Assembly: GCA_945902745.1 (NCBI GenBank)
Contig: CAMDNE010000003.1
Span: 1-64,000, forward strand
Source of the DNA: Chitinophaga pinensis
Lineage (GTDB): Bacteria > Bacteroidota > Bacteroidia > Flavobacteriales_D > Crocinitomicaceae
Direction of reading: 5' to 3'
DNA length: 64,000 nt
A program made the translations under genes and the position numbers. Shown piece by piece: positions 44,026 to 54,048 of this stretch (position 1 is the stretch's first letter; each line of letters begins with the position of its first letter). Under the pieces are notes generated by a model. The model was not told where the DNA came from. It saw nothing but the letters and a program-made list of their open reading frames with translations, and made no database searches.

Positions 44026-46290
44026 CTATTCTTTAATAAATGGAATTGTTGTCACTTTATTGTTTTCGGATAAAATTCGAATGGTATAATAACCGGAATT
44101 CCAATTCATAGATGGTACTTCTGTAATTTTTTCTTGAGTAACAGTTTCATAAAGTTTTCTACCTTGAAGATCTATTATTTGAACTGTTAATTTTCCCTCC
44201 TCCTTTGATGAAATAAATACATTTCCACTTGTAGGAACAGGATATACCGAAACATTTAATGGCAACAAATCTTCACTTATTGAAAGGAAGCAATTATTTG
44301 AAGCTGCAAACGTAGGATTTCCATACGTAAATGTCCCAGCATCAGGACAACGAGCATAGGCAACATCAGTTGTTTGAATTGGGAAATTTATTCCATCCAA
44401 TACCGTAACGCCATCGCTGATTATTACTGATTCACCGTTGATTCCCAATTTAAAATTAGCATGTAAACCAGATTGTAAGGTGTCATTGTCAGCCCAAACG
44501 ATTAAATATTCATTTGCTGTAATCCCTGTTCCTGCTGGAAATTGCCATTTCGCCAAATTGAAGATATCATCGGACAAGTATAATCCACTTAAATTCAAAC
44601 CTGTTGTTGTTGTGTTATAGATTTCAATCCAGTCGTTGCTTTCCCCATTTGCATCATAAGCAGATACTGTGTTATCCGCCATTAATTCATTCACAACAAT
44701 TTGTCCAGCTGTTGGAGCAGGAAGCGTAACCATTAATGTATGGTATTCATGCTCCGCTCTTTGCGGACTAAACAATCCAGCATTCGAATTTTCCGCATAG
44801 ATGTAATATTCCAACATGACACAATTCAAAGTTACCGATGCGCCATAAACATGGTCACCTGCAGCTCCATCGTTATGCGCTCCATCATCAAACATTTGAA
44901 CACGTGTAAATTTTGATGGTGTATCCATTCGATATCCTAAATAGACAGTTGTTTCATTTGAACATGTAGCTGTAAGTGTAATTGTTTGGCCATAAGAAGG
45001 AGAAACAACACTTGAAGCATAAGCCGAAATAGCTGGAGCCGCTAAAATATAATTGGCATTTGAACTAAAAAACGTCGCTCTTGCATCCATCAATGCTTTA
45101 ATTCCAGGAATTGAACCACCAGGTCCTCCTGTTGTGACAGAAGTCGTTAAACCGTTAATAAACTGCGTATAGGTAAAGAATTTATATGGATCGGCAAGTA
45201 CAGAAGCGTCAATAGTTGATCTAAGAGTGTTTGCCGTTGTAACATACAATGAAGAAGCAAACATCTCTTGAACTATTGTACGAATATGCGCCATGTACAT
45301 TCTATTATATTGAGCATTTCCTAATAATTTAACAATCAATGGGTGGATTGATGATGCATTATTTGACATTGGATCTAATGTAGTTGCTGTATAGGGTCCA
45401 GAACCCGTTCCACCTGGAAAACCTCCAAAACTCATGTTATAATCCCAACCAATTGGCAGAAAACGTTCGTTTAAATCCTTATATAAATAATAGTTTTGTC
45501 TGAATGCCCCGGAATAAGAATCCAAATTCACTAAAACATTGTTAAAAGCCAACATCCAAAGTGCTCTATCAACGTCAAGAATACTTTCAATTGCTGTAAA
45601 ATTATTATTCAAGGTGTCAATCATTTCGACTAAATCATTCCAACCATAAGTTGATTTCAACTCATATCCATTCGCATATGAACTACTATCTGAGTTGATG
45701 TATTTTAAATCAGGACTAACAGTTGCACCAGGTCCTGCTCCACCAACTGGATTACATTTAAAAAATGAACCGTTCGAAGAATAGAAATGATCGCCATTGA
45801 ACTTGTCATTAATACTTTCAGCACTTGAATATAAACCTCTCAAAGTTCCATTGATATAGACATTCGAGAAATTTGCCTTTGGACAATCCATATATTGTTC
45901 TAAAATAGCATAGGAAAGAACTTCACGAATCATTGAAGGGTCTTGATAGCCATTTTGCAATTTCACATCGGTATATCCTTGGTAATCGTAACTTCCATGA
46001 ACCCAATCTAAAGAAATATGAATTGGATTTTTATTATTATTTGCATTGTATGAACTATTCCCTTTGTACTTCACTCCTACACTATCGAAAACAACACCAT
46101 TAATTCGAACCGAATCTGCTAATAAATAGTCTTCAGTTGAAGCAGCTAATGCATCCATTTGAGCATCCCAAGTTGGGGATGTGAAAAATATTTCAATTGT
46201 TTGGACTGTTGCTCTGTCATAAAAGTCTTGTGAAAACGACAAATTCGCTTGTAAACAGACAATTCCGATAATAAAACTAATTCTTTTCAT
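44026..46290 (-). CDS. Secreted CotH-kinase-like protein with lamin-tail domain and T9SS type A signal
   Basis: A 754-residue secreted protein. Signal peptide (MKRISFIIGIVCLQANLSFS); CotH domain about 60-420 with G-V-K-Y-K-G-N-S-S-Y-N, D-V-K-L-Q-N-G-Y-Q-D-P-S and R-G-L-Y-S-S-A-E-S-I-N-D-K-F. A lamin-tail domain at about 535-650 has I-V-V-N-E-L-M-A-D-N and S-N-D-W-I-E-I-Y-N-T. A type A sorting domain ends the protein (V-S-V-Y-P-V-P-T-S-G-N-V). CotH of Bacillus is a spore-coat protein kinase; secreted CotH proteins in Bacteroidota are of unknown substrate, and some associate with cellulosomes or polysaccharide use. Confidence 0.9.
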   Translation of the reverse strand: MKRISFIIGIVCLQANLSFSQDFYDRATVQTIEIFFTSPTWDAQMDALAASTEDYLLADSVRINGVVFDSVGVKYKGNSSYNANNNKNPIHISLDWVHGSYDYQGYTDVKLQNGYQDPSMIREVLSYAILEQYMDCPKANFSNVYINGTLRGLYSSAESINDKFNGDHFYSSNGSFFKCNPVGGAGPGATVSPDLKYINSDSSSYANGYELKSTYGWNDLVEMIDTLNNNFTAIESILDVDRALWMLAFNNVLVNLDSYSGAFRQNYYLYKDLNERFLPIGWDYNMSFGGFPGGTGSGPYTATTLDPMSNNASSIHPLIVKLLGNAQYNRMYMAHIRTIVQEMFASSLYVTTANTLRSTIDASVLADPYKFFTYTQFINGLTTSVTTGGPGGSIPGIKALMDARATFFSSNANYILAAPAISAYASSVVSPSYGQTITLTATCSNETTVYLGYRMDTPSKFTRVQMFDDGAHNDGAAGDHVYGASVTLNCVMLEYYIYAENSNAGLFSPQRAEHEYHTLMVTLPAPTAGQIVVNELMADNTVSAYDANGESNDWIEIYNTTTTGLNLSGLYLSDDIFNLAKWQFPAGTGITANEYLIVWADNDTLQSGLHANFKLGINGESVIISDGVTVLDGINFPIQTTDVAYARCPDAGTFTYGNPTFAASNNCFLSISEDLLPLNVSVYPVPTSGNVFISSKEEGKLTVQIIDLQGRKLYETVTQEKITEVPSMNWNSGYYTIRILSENNKVTTIPFIKE

Positions 46291-46350
46291 ACTTCGAGAT
46301 TAATATTAAGGTAATATAGATGTTGTTTTAATTTAATACTTGCGGTTTAG

Positions 46351-46383
46351 TAAAAAAAAAACGTCCACACAATTGTGGACGTT
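46351..46383 (-). terminator. gyrB terminator
   Basis: On the minus strand AACGTCCACA (46383-46374) and TGTGGACGTT (46369-46360) form a 10-bp stem with a 4-nt loop, followed by eight or more T (A-run at 46352-46359 on plus). Confidence 0.9.
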
Positions 46384-46404
46384 TCAACTTATAATTGGTT
46401 AGAA

Positions 46405-48453
<2,049 letters not shown>

Positions 48454-48532
48454 TTATCAACAAAATATCAACGATAAGTAGATATTGCTTTAAATGATAA
48501 AAAATAAAGGTTAAAAAGTACTTTTGAATAAA

Positions 48533-49063
48533 TTACTCCGCAATCCATTTTATGATTTCAGGATCATTTGGCAATGTTCCAGGATTGATAACTTTAATCA
48601 ATTTACCATTCTCATCTAATAAATACTTTTGGAAATTCCATTTTACTGAGCTACTTTCCAGTCCGTTCAATGATTTTTCTGTCAAAAATTTATATACTTC
48701 ACACATGTCATCGCCTTTGACAGAAACTTTACTCATCATTGGAAAAGACACACCATAATTTTTCTGACAAAATTCAGCAATTTCTTTATCCGTTCCAGGT
48801 TCTTGGGACATGAAATTATTTGCTGGAAAACCAACAATCACAAAATTACTGTCTTTGTAAGCTTTATAAACTTCTTCTAATTGTTCATATTGTGGTGTTA
48901 ATCCGCATTTAGAAGCAGTGTTTACGACCATGATTTTTTTACCTTTTAACGTTGCAAAATCAAACGTTCCTCCATCAATTGTTTCTACTTTAAATTGATG
49001 AATTGATTGGGCTGTAACACTTACAGAAATGAATGTTATTAGGACGTAAAGAAAGTTTTTCAT
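48533..49063 (-). CDS. Glutathione peroxidase-family thiol peroxidase, exported
   Basis: A 176-residue peroxidase with a signal peptide (MKNFLYVLITFISVSVTAQS). The peroxidatic Cys53 lies in V-N-T-A-S-K-C-G-L-T-P-Q-Y-E-Q-L-E, and the Trp/Asn of the tetrad are in V-K-W-N-F-Q-K-Y-L. The segment usually F-P-C-N-Q-F is F-P-A-N-N-F, so the usual Gln and resolving Cys are replaced; from memory this variant is common in Bacteroidota. It reduces hydroperoxides, probably with thioredoxin-like donors in the periplasm. The ATG at 49063 follows a promoter element; the upstream TTG is not used. Confidence 0.9.
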   Translation of the reverse strand: MKNFLYVLITFISVSVTAQSIHQFKVETIDGGTFDFATLKGKKIMVVNTASKCGLTPQYEQLEEVYKAYKDSNFVIVGFPANNFMSQEPGTDKEIAEFCQKNYGVSFPMMSKVSVKGDDMCEVYKFLTEKSLNGLESSSVKWNFQKYLLDENGKLIKVINPGTLPNDPEIIKWIAE

Positions 49064-49084
49064 GATTATGTTTTTTAATGATAA

Positions 49085-49092
49085 CAAACATA
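49085..49092 (-). promoter_or_regulatory. -7 promoter element for the peroxidase gene
   Basis: TATGTTTG on the minus strand, perfect TAnnTTTG, 21 nt upstream of the ATG. The divergent OmpA gene has its own element at 49132. Confidence 0.5.
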
Positions 49093-49131
49093 CGAAAACA
49101 AAGTTCAATTAAACTAGTGGTTTTTCGGAAC

Positions 49132-49139
49132 TATTTTTG
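49132..49139 (+). promoter_or_regulatory. -7 promoter element for the OmpA-family gene
   Basis: TATTTTTG, perfect TAnnTTTG, 21 nt upstream of the ATG at 49161. Confidence 0.5.
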
Positions 49140-49160
49140 ATTTTATCCGAATACTATAAC

Positions 49161-50027
49161 ATGAAATTAAGAATCATTCAATATTTAATGCTCCTTTTCA
49201 CGGCACTTAATGTATCGGCACAAACCGATTTTAATGGTGTTTGGCAAGGTATAATGCTGAGAGATGGCTATAAATTTGAACAAGGAACACTTCTATATTG
49301 TACGTTTAGTATATCGGACGATGTGCTCGAAGGAAAAATGAGAGATGAAATTTATTCAAAAGATTTATTTGCTGTAAAAAAAATCAAGGGATATTATCGA
49401 GAAAATAAATTGGAAATCAGTCAAATTGTGATTGAAAAAAAGAAAAGTGCATCGAATACAAATTGGTGCAATATAAACACCCTCTTAACCTATAATGACA
49501 GCACTGGTTATTTGGAAGGACGCTACACGAGCAAGGATTGCAAAGGAAACAATGGGAAAATAATCTTATACAAATCAACAACTACTTTTTCGGCAACGGA
49601 GCAGTCACCAACTACTCAAACATGGTTCAATGAATTCCTAAAAGATTATAAAAAAGGATTAAATGCACCTTTAATTAGAGAGAACGAACGTGCAAACTTC
49701 AAATTTCAACCAATTTACTTCGATTACGACAAAGCAGAAATACATCCAGAATATGAAGCTTTCTTATTAAAAATGGTTCGAGTTGTTGAAGGCCATACAG
49801 ATTTAAGAATTAAAGTCACTGGAAATACAGATGCTGATGGATCAGATACATATAACCTTGAGTTATCTAAAAAACGAGCTGAAGCGTTAATTAACTTTTT
49901 TGTGAGCAAAGGACTTAGTCGTGATAGAATTGAAATTGAATTCAAAGGAGAATCAAATCCCATTGACACAAATACTACTCCTGAAGGAAAACAGCGAAAT
50001 AGACGAGTCGATTTTTCGTTTATTTGA
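49161..50027 (+). CDS. OmpA-family cell-wall-binding protein
   Basis: A 288-residue exported protein. Signal peptide MKLRIIQYLMLLFTALNVSA; an N-terminal beta domain about 22-145 starting F-N-G-V-W-Q-G-I, lipocalin-like and not further identified; a short linker; and an OmpA peptidoglycan-binding domain about 175-288 with I-Y-F-D-Y-D-K-A-E-I-H-P, G-N-T-D-A-D-G-S-D-T-Y-N-L-E-L-S-K-K-R-A and R-N-R-R-V-D-F. The usual G-H-T-D is G-N-T-D. The stop overlaps the convergent TonB-receptor gene by 8 bp. The ATG at 49161 restores a proper signal peptide. Confidence 0.85.
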   Translation: MKLRIIQYLMLLFTALNVSAQTDFNGVWQGIMLRDGYKFEQGTLLYCTFSISDDVLEGKMRDEIYSKDLFAVKKIKGYYRENKLEISQIVIEKKKSASNTNWCNINTLLTYNDSTGYLEGRYTSKDCKGNNGKIILYKSTTTFSATEQSPTTQTWFNEFLKDYKKGLNAPLIRENERANFKFQPIYFDYDKAEIHPEYEAFLLKMVRVVEGHTDLRIKVTGNTDADGSDTYNLELSKKRAEALINFFVSKGLSRDRIEIEFKGESNPIDTNTTPEGKQRNRRVDFSFI

Positions 50028-52437
50028 TTTTTTTCTTAGTTGCAAATTCAATAATAATCCCCAATGAAGGTTGTAAAATTCCAGAAGTTTGATCTACTAA
50101 CTTTGTTTGATATTTAGTTGGGTCTGTTGGATCAGTCAAAGCTATTCCATTTGCATCTTTTACAAGCAATAAAACTGGTGCAACCTTAGTTTTATATGCA
50201 TATAGATTTTGAATATCCAAATAAAAATTCATTGCAAATTTCTCAAAATAAAACTTTTTGTCTACTCTAAAATTCAATTGATGATAAGCACTTTCGCGCA
50301 TAGAATTCAATTTAGAATAATCAGGTAAACCTCTACCATTTACATCCCAAACCTGCTTGATACTTGATGTTGAAACGTCAATTGGCGTATAAGGAGAACC
50401 ACCTGAATAAAGCCATCTCACTCCTACTTCCCATCCTTTTTTGAATCGTTTACCTCCAGTCAGGGAAACAATGTTTTTACTGTCCCAAGAACTAGGAACA
50501 TATCCGTTGTTTTTATCCTTAAATTCAGAATTAACAAAGGTATATGCAACGATTCCATAAAATCCTTTGATTAATTTTTGTTGGTATAAAAACTCTACAC
50601 CATAAGAACGACCGTTCGAAGTAGAGCGAACAACTTCATTTCCAACTACACCAAAATCAGTCCCTAAATTTGCCAGTGAAATGGAATCGTTTAGAGAATA
50701 AGGATATCGGCTATAACTTTTATAAAATCCCTCAACCGTAAATCTAGAACTGAAATCTGTCAAATATTCCGTTCCCAAAACAAAATGATCTGCTCTGATA
50801 TATTTTACATCATTGGTTTTATTCAATAATTCCCCATTTGCATTTCTATAACCCAAAATAGTGTAAGCTGGTAACTGATGATAACGTGCAATATTTCCGT
50901 TAACAGACCATTTTTCTGTTAATCTGAATCCAGCGGAAAGCATTGGCGATAACTGATTCAATGGATTCATTAAACTTTTTGAGTAATTGCTGAAATCAGT
51001 TCTTAATCCAAAAGACAAATTCAATCTTTCTGATAGTAATACCTTTGAAACTTGTCCGAATAATGAACCTTTACTTAAGTATAAATCTGACGAATAATCA
51101 ATAGTTATTGGAGCACCTTGAACAGAAATTTGATTATACGTTTGATTATTATATCTCACATATTCATAACCTGCACCAGCATTAATTCTCCATCCGTTTT
51201 TTGAATAAGTATGTTCGAATCTGATTTTATTTTCTGCTTCGAAAGAGGAATAATCTAATATTTTATTCGCATCTGAAACGATATTGTTTAAATAGCGCTT
51301 TGCACCATTTTTCAACATATTTCTACTCGCAATAACATTCTGAAATGAATTCTTTGAGAAATGCATCCAATTCACTCCGACCGTATAATTCCATTGGTTT
51401 TGAGTGGGAATGTTTCCTAAAATATATTCATTATATTCCCTTTGTATTGAATCAGTTACCTTATCGTTTACTTTTGAATTTAATGCGAATTGATCCAAGG
51501 CTCCTAAGCCGATAAAAGTCAGCTTATTCTTCTGATTTATTTTATAATTAAACTTGAATTGAGAATCATTATAAGTAGGTAAAAATGGTAATTTAAGGGC
51601 AGCAAAAAGAAATTGCAAGTAAGATCTTCTAACAGAAAAAATAAAGTCAACTTTTTTACCAAGTGGACCATCAAAGGTTAAAGCAGCATCACTAGAACCT
51701 ACAGCAAAATTCGTGATTAAACCATCCGGATTTCCATCTTTTTGCTTGAAAGCAATCACCGAACTCAGACCATTTGCTCGATTAGACGGAAAAGCCCCAG
51801 AATAGAAATCAACTTCACGAATAAAGTTAACATTCAATAATCCCACAGGTCCACCACTACTTCCTTGCGTAGCAAAATGGTTGATATTTGGAACTTCAAT
51901 CCCATCTAAGTAAAATTTGTTTTCACCGGGAGATCCACCACGCACAATAATGTCATTTCTAAAAGTAGCTCTTGATGCAACTCCTGGTAATGCTTGTAAG
52001 ACTTTACTAACGTCTCTTCCCGCTCCAGGAAGACGCTCAATTTCTGTTGAATTTAATGTCCTTAGAGAAACCGGTGATTCACTTTTTTTGGTGAACGGGT
52101 TGGCTTTGACAATTATCTCCTTTTGATCTTTAATAATTGGTTCAATTAAAAAATCTAGTTCTACCGTTCTAGAATTGGTAATTGTAATTTCATTAACCAT
52201 CAAATCTTGGTAACCAGAGCAAGTTACTTTAAATGAAATAATTCCCGGATTTAAATTTTCGAAAATGTATTCACCGTCCACTGAACTAACTGTTCCTAAT
52301 TGTAAATCAACAATTGATATTTTAACAAAAGGAATTACTTCGTTGTTAATTGAATTTAAGGTATGCCCTACTATTTTTCCTGTTTGCGAAAAGGTGGAAA
52401 AACTAAAAAAGATAAAACTGTATACTAAGAACTTCAT
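50020..52437 (-). CDS. TonB-dependent receptor with carboxypeptidase-like N-terminal domain
   Basis: An 805-residue outer-membrane transporter. Signal peptide MKFLVYSFIFFSFSTFSQ; a carboxypeptidase-regulatory-like domain about 20-105 (G-E-Y-I-F-E-N-L-N-P-G); a plug about 120-230 with L-P-G-A-G-R-D-V-S-K-V-L-Q-A-L-P-G-V and I-I-V-R-G-G-S-P-G-E-N-K-F-Y-L-D-G-I-E-V; then a 22-strand barrel. It takes up a ligand with energy from TonB/ExbBD. There is no SusD partner, so a siderophore, cofactor or peptide is likelier than a glycan, but the ligand is unknown. Confidence 0.9.
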   Translation of the reverse strand: MKFLVYSFIFFSFSTFSQTGKIVGHTLNSINNEVIPFVKISIVDLQLGTVSSVDGEYIFENLNPGIISFKVTCSGYQDLMVNEITITNSRTVELDFLIEPIIKDQKEIIVKANPFTKKSESPVSLRTLNSTEIERLPGAGRDVSKVLQALPGVASRATFRNDIIVRGGSPGENKFYLDGIEVPNINHFATQGSSGGPVGLLNVNFIREVDFYSGAFPSNRANGLSSVIAFKQKDGNPDGLITNFAVGSSDAALTFDGPLGKKVDFIFSVRRSYLQFLFAALKLPFLPTYNDSQFKFNYKINQKNKLTFIGLGALDQFALNSKVNDKVTDSIQREYNEYILGNIPTQNQWNYTVGVNWMHFSKNSFQNVIASRNMLKNGAKRYLNNIVSDANKILDYSSFEAENKIRFEHTYSKNGWRINAGAGYEYVRYNNQTYNQISVQGAPITIDYSSDLYLSKGSLFGQVSKVLLSERLNLSFGLRTDFSNYSKSLMNPLNQLSPMLSAGFRLTEKWSVNGNIARYHQLPAYTILGYRNANGELLNKTNDVKYIRADHFVLGTEYLTDFSSRFTVEGFYKSYSRYPYSLNDSISLANLGTDFGVVGNEVVRSTSNGRSYGVEFLYQQKLIKGFYGIVAYTFVNSEFKDKNNGYVPSSWDSKNIVSLTGGKRFKKGWEVGVRWLYSGGSPYTPIDVSTSSIKQVWDVNGRGLPDYSKLNSMRESAYHQLNFRVDKKFYFEKFAMNFYLDIQNLYAYKTKVAPVLLLVKDANGIALTDPTDPTKYQTKLVDQTSGILQPSLGIIIEFATKKKIK

Positions 52438-52484
52438 TGATGTTTTTTTCTTTTAACAAGTCAATCTTGATTTTGTTCTTGATT

Positions 52485-52913
52485 TCATTCAGTTTTTACC
52501 CATTTTTGGGTTCTGTAGAATGGTCCTATATAACCTCTTACATTTAGATAATTTGAATTCCCAGGTTCCAACCACATTTTAACGGTATACAATTTTCCGT
52601 TTTCAGGGTCGATAATTGTTCCATCTTCCCATGCACTGCCGTCCCACTTCAAACCTCTTACGATTTGCAAACCGATTAATGGAAGATTTTTTCTATCGTC
52701 AGTACATTTGGTACATTTAGCATTTGGTTCTCTACCTTCTCTAGGGAACAAATACGTTATTTTTCCATACAACTTACCATCACTCTTATAAAGTTCAACG
52801 ATTGATTTCTTTTTATTCGTTTCATCATCGATTGTAACCCATTTACCCACACACGTTTGAGCCATTGAATTCATTGACAAAAACAATATTAAGGCGCTAA
52901 TTAAATTTTTCAT
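52485..52913 (-). CDS. DUF2147 exported protein
   Basis: A 142-residue protein with signal peptide MKNLISALILFLSMNSMAQT. DUF2147 features: C-V-G-K-W-V-T-I-D-D-E-T, S-I-V-E-L-Y-K-S-D-G-K-L-Y-G-K-I, a C-x2-C pair (A-K-C-T-K-C-T-D), L-K-W-D-G-S-A-W-E-D-G-T-I-I-D-P-E-N-G and L-N-V-R-G-Y-I-G. It is a small beta-barrel periplasmic family of unknown role, often near uptake genes. It lies 47 bp upstream of the TonB-receptor gene on the same strand and may be co-transcribed with it. Confidence 0.88.
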   Translation of the reverse strand: MKNLISALILFLSMNSMAQTCVGKWVTIDDETNKKKSIVELYKSDGKLYGKITYLFPREGREPNAKCTKCTDDRKNLPLIGLQIVRGLKWDGSAWEDGTIIDPENGKLYTVKMWLEPGNSNYLNVRGYIGPFYRTQKWVKTE

Positions 52914-52964
52914 TTCTTATAATTTTAGAATAGTAAAAATAAACAATTAGGTGATACAATTTTA

Positions 52965-53528
52965 TTAGCAAGAAAATAAAAAGTTCTTAAATACTTCTTT
53001 TCCATTTTCAGTTAAAATTGATTCTGGATGAAATTGAACGCCAAAAACGGGCAACGATTTATGTTCGTATGCCATTAAGATCTTATTTTCAGAAAATGCT
53101 ACAGGAATTAATTCTCCACTTTCTTTCAAATTAACTGCCCAACTATGGTATAAACCAACCGAAATTTCTTTTTCAAAATTTAAAAATAAACGATTTGGTT
53201 CTAGAATTTGCATTTTTTCACTCACCCCATGTTTAACGGAATTTTGATTGTATAATTTTGCACCAAAATATTCTGAGATTCCTTGCATACCTAGACAAAC
53301 TCCCAATATTTTCTTTGACTTAGAATAGCGTTCTAAAACTGCAAACAGTGATTTTGTATCACTCGGAATACCTGGTCCTGGTGATAATACAATACAATCA
53401 TATTGCTCGATTTCATCCAAAATAATGGAATTATCTTCCACAACAGTAACATCAACACCAAGACCTTCCAAATAATGAAAAATGTTGAATGTAAAAGAAT
53501 CATAAAAATCAATGAGTAGAACTTTCAA
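52965..53528 (-). CDS. Glutamine amidotransferase of anthranilate/aminodeoxychorismate synthase
   Basis: A 187-residue class I amidotransferase (TrpG/PabA) that supplies ammonia from glutamine for tryptophan or folate synthesis. The triad is Cys78 (L-G-V-C-L-G-M-Q), His167 and Glu169 (V-Q-F-H-P-E-S). L-S-P-G-P-G-I-P is the oxyanion region. C-L-G-M-Q in place of C-L-G-H-Q leans toward PabA-like members. The start is TTG at 53528, giving the canonical M-K-V-L-L-I-D-F-Y-D-S-F; no ATG is available. A TAACTTTG element lies 29 nt upstream. No component I gene adjoins. Confidence 0.88.
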   Translation of the reverse strand: MKVLLIDFYDSFTFNIFHYLEGLGVDVTVVEDNSIILDEIEQYDCIVLSPGPGIPSDTKSLFAVLERYSKSKKILGVCLGMQGISEYFGAKLYNQNSVKHGVSEKMQILEPNRLFLNFEKEISVGLYHSWAVNLKESGELIPVAFSENKILMAYEHKSLPVFGVQFHPESILTENGKEVFKNFLFSC

Positions 53529-53557
53529 ATAATTTCTCTTTAATTACTAAACTTGCA

Positions 53558-53565
53558 CAAAGTTA
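53558..53565 (-). promoter_or_regulatory. -7 promoter element for the amidotransferase gene
   Basis: TAACTTTG on the minus strand, matching TAnnTTTG, 29 nt upstream of the TTG start. Confidence 0.45.
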
Positions 53566-53665
53566 ACAAAGTGTGAAAACGATAAAATTAAATTTTAAGA
53601 TACTTTTCAGATTAAATTAACAATAGTGCTTTGATTTACACGTTCATGTTTTAATTAAAAATAAA

Positions 53666-54046
53666 ATGAAAAAAGCTATTCATATACCAGGAGCACCTGC
53701 GCCTATTGGACCTTATAGTCAAGCAATATTAAATGGTTCTACTTTATTTGTAAGTGGGCAAATTCCATTAAATCCATTTACGGGTGAATTAGTTATTGAT
53801 ACTATTCAAAATGCTACTCATCAAATCATGAAGAATATTACAGCGCTTTTAACAGAGGCAGGAATGACGCTTGAGAATATTGTAAAGTGCAGTATTTTCT
53901 TGAAAAGCATGGACGATTTCGCCGAAATGAATGTTGTGTATGGCAGTTATTTTAATGAAATTCCTCCTGCTCGTGAAACAGTTCAAGTTTCAAAACTACC
54001 ATTAGATGTAACGATAGAAATTTCTTGTATTGCGATAAAAAATTAA
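53666..54046 (+). CDS. ridA: RidA-family enamine/imine deaminase
   Basis: A 126-residue trimeric enzyme that hydrolyses reactive 2-aminoacrylate and related imines released by PLP enzymes. Features are A-P-A-P-I-G-P-Y-S-Q-A-I, F-V-S-G-Q-I-P-L-N-P, the substrate-binding Arg103 in P-P-A-R-E-T-V-Q-V and Glu118 in V-T-I-E-I-S-C-I-A. The length is canonical. The glycosyltransferase gene starts within 3 bp of the stop, so the pair is translationally linked without an obvious functional link. Confidence 0.92.
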   Translation: MKKAIHIPGAPAPIGPYSQAILNGSTLFVSGQIPLNPFTGELVIDTIQNATHQIMKNITALLTEAGMTLENIVKCSIFLKSMDDFAEMNVVYGSYFNEIPPARETVQVSKLPLDVTIEISCIAIKN

Positions 54047-54048
54047 AA

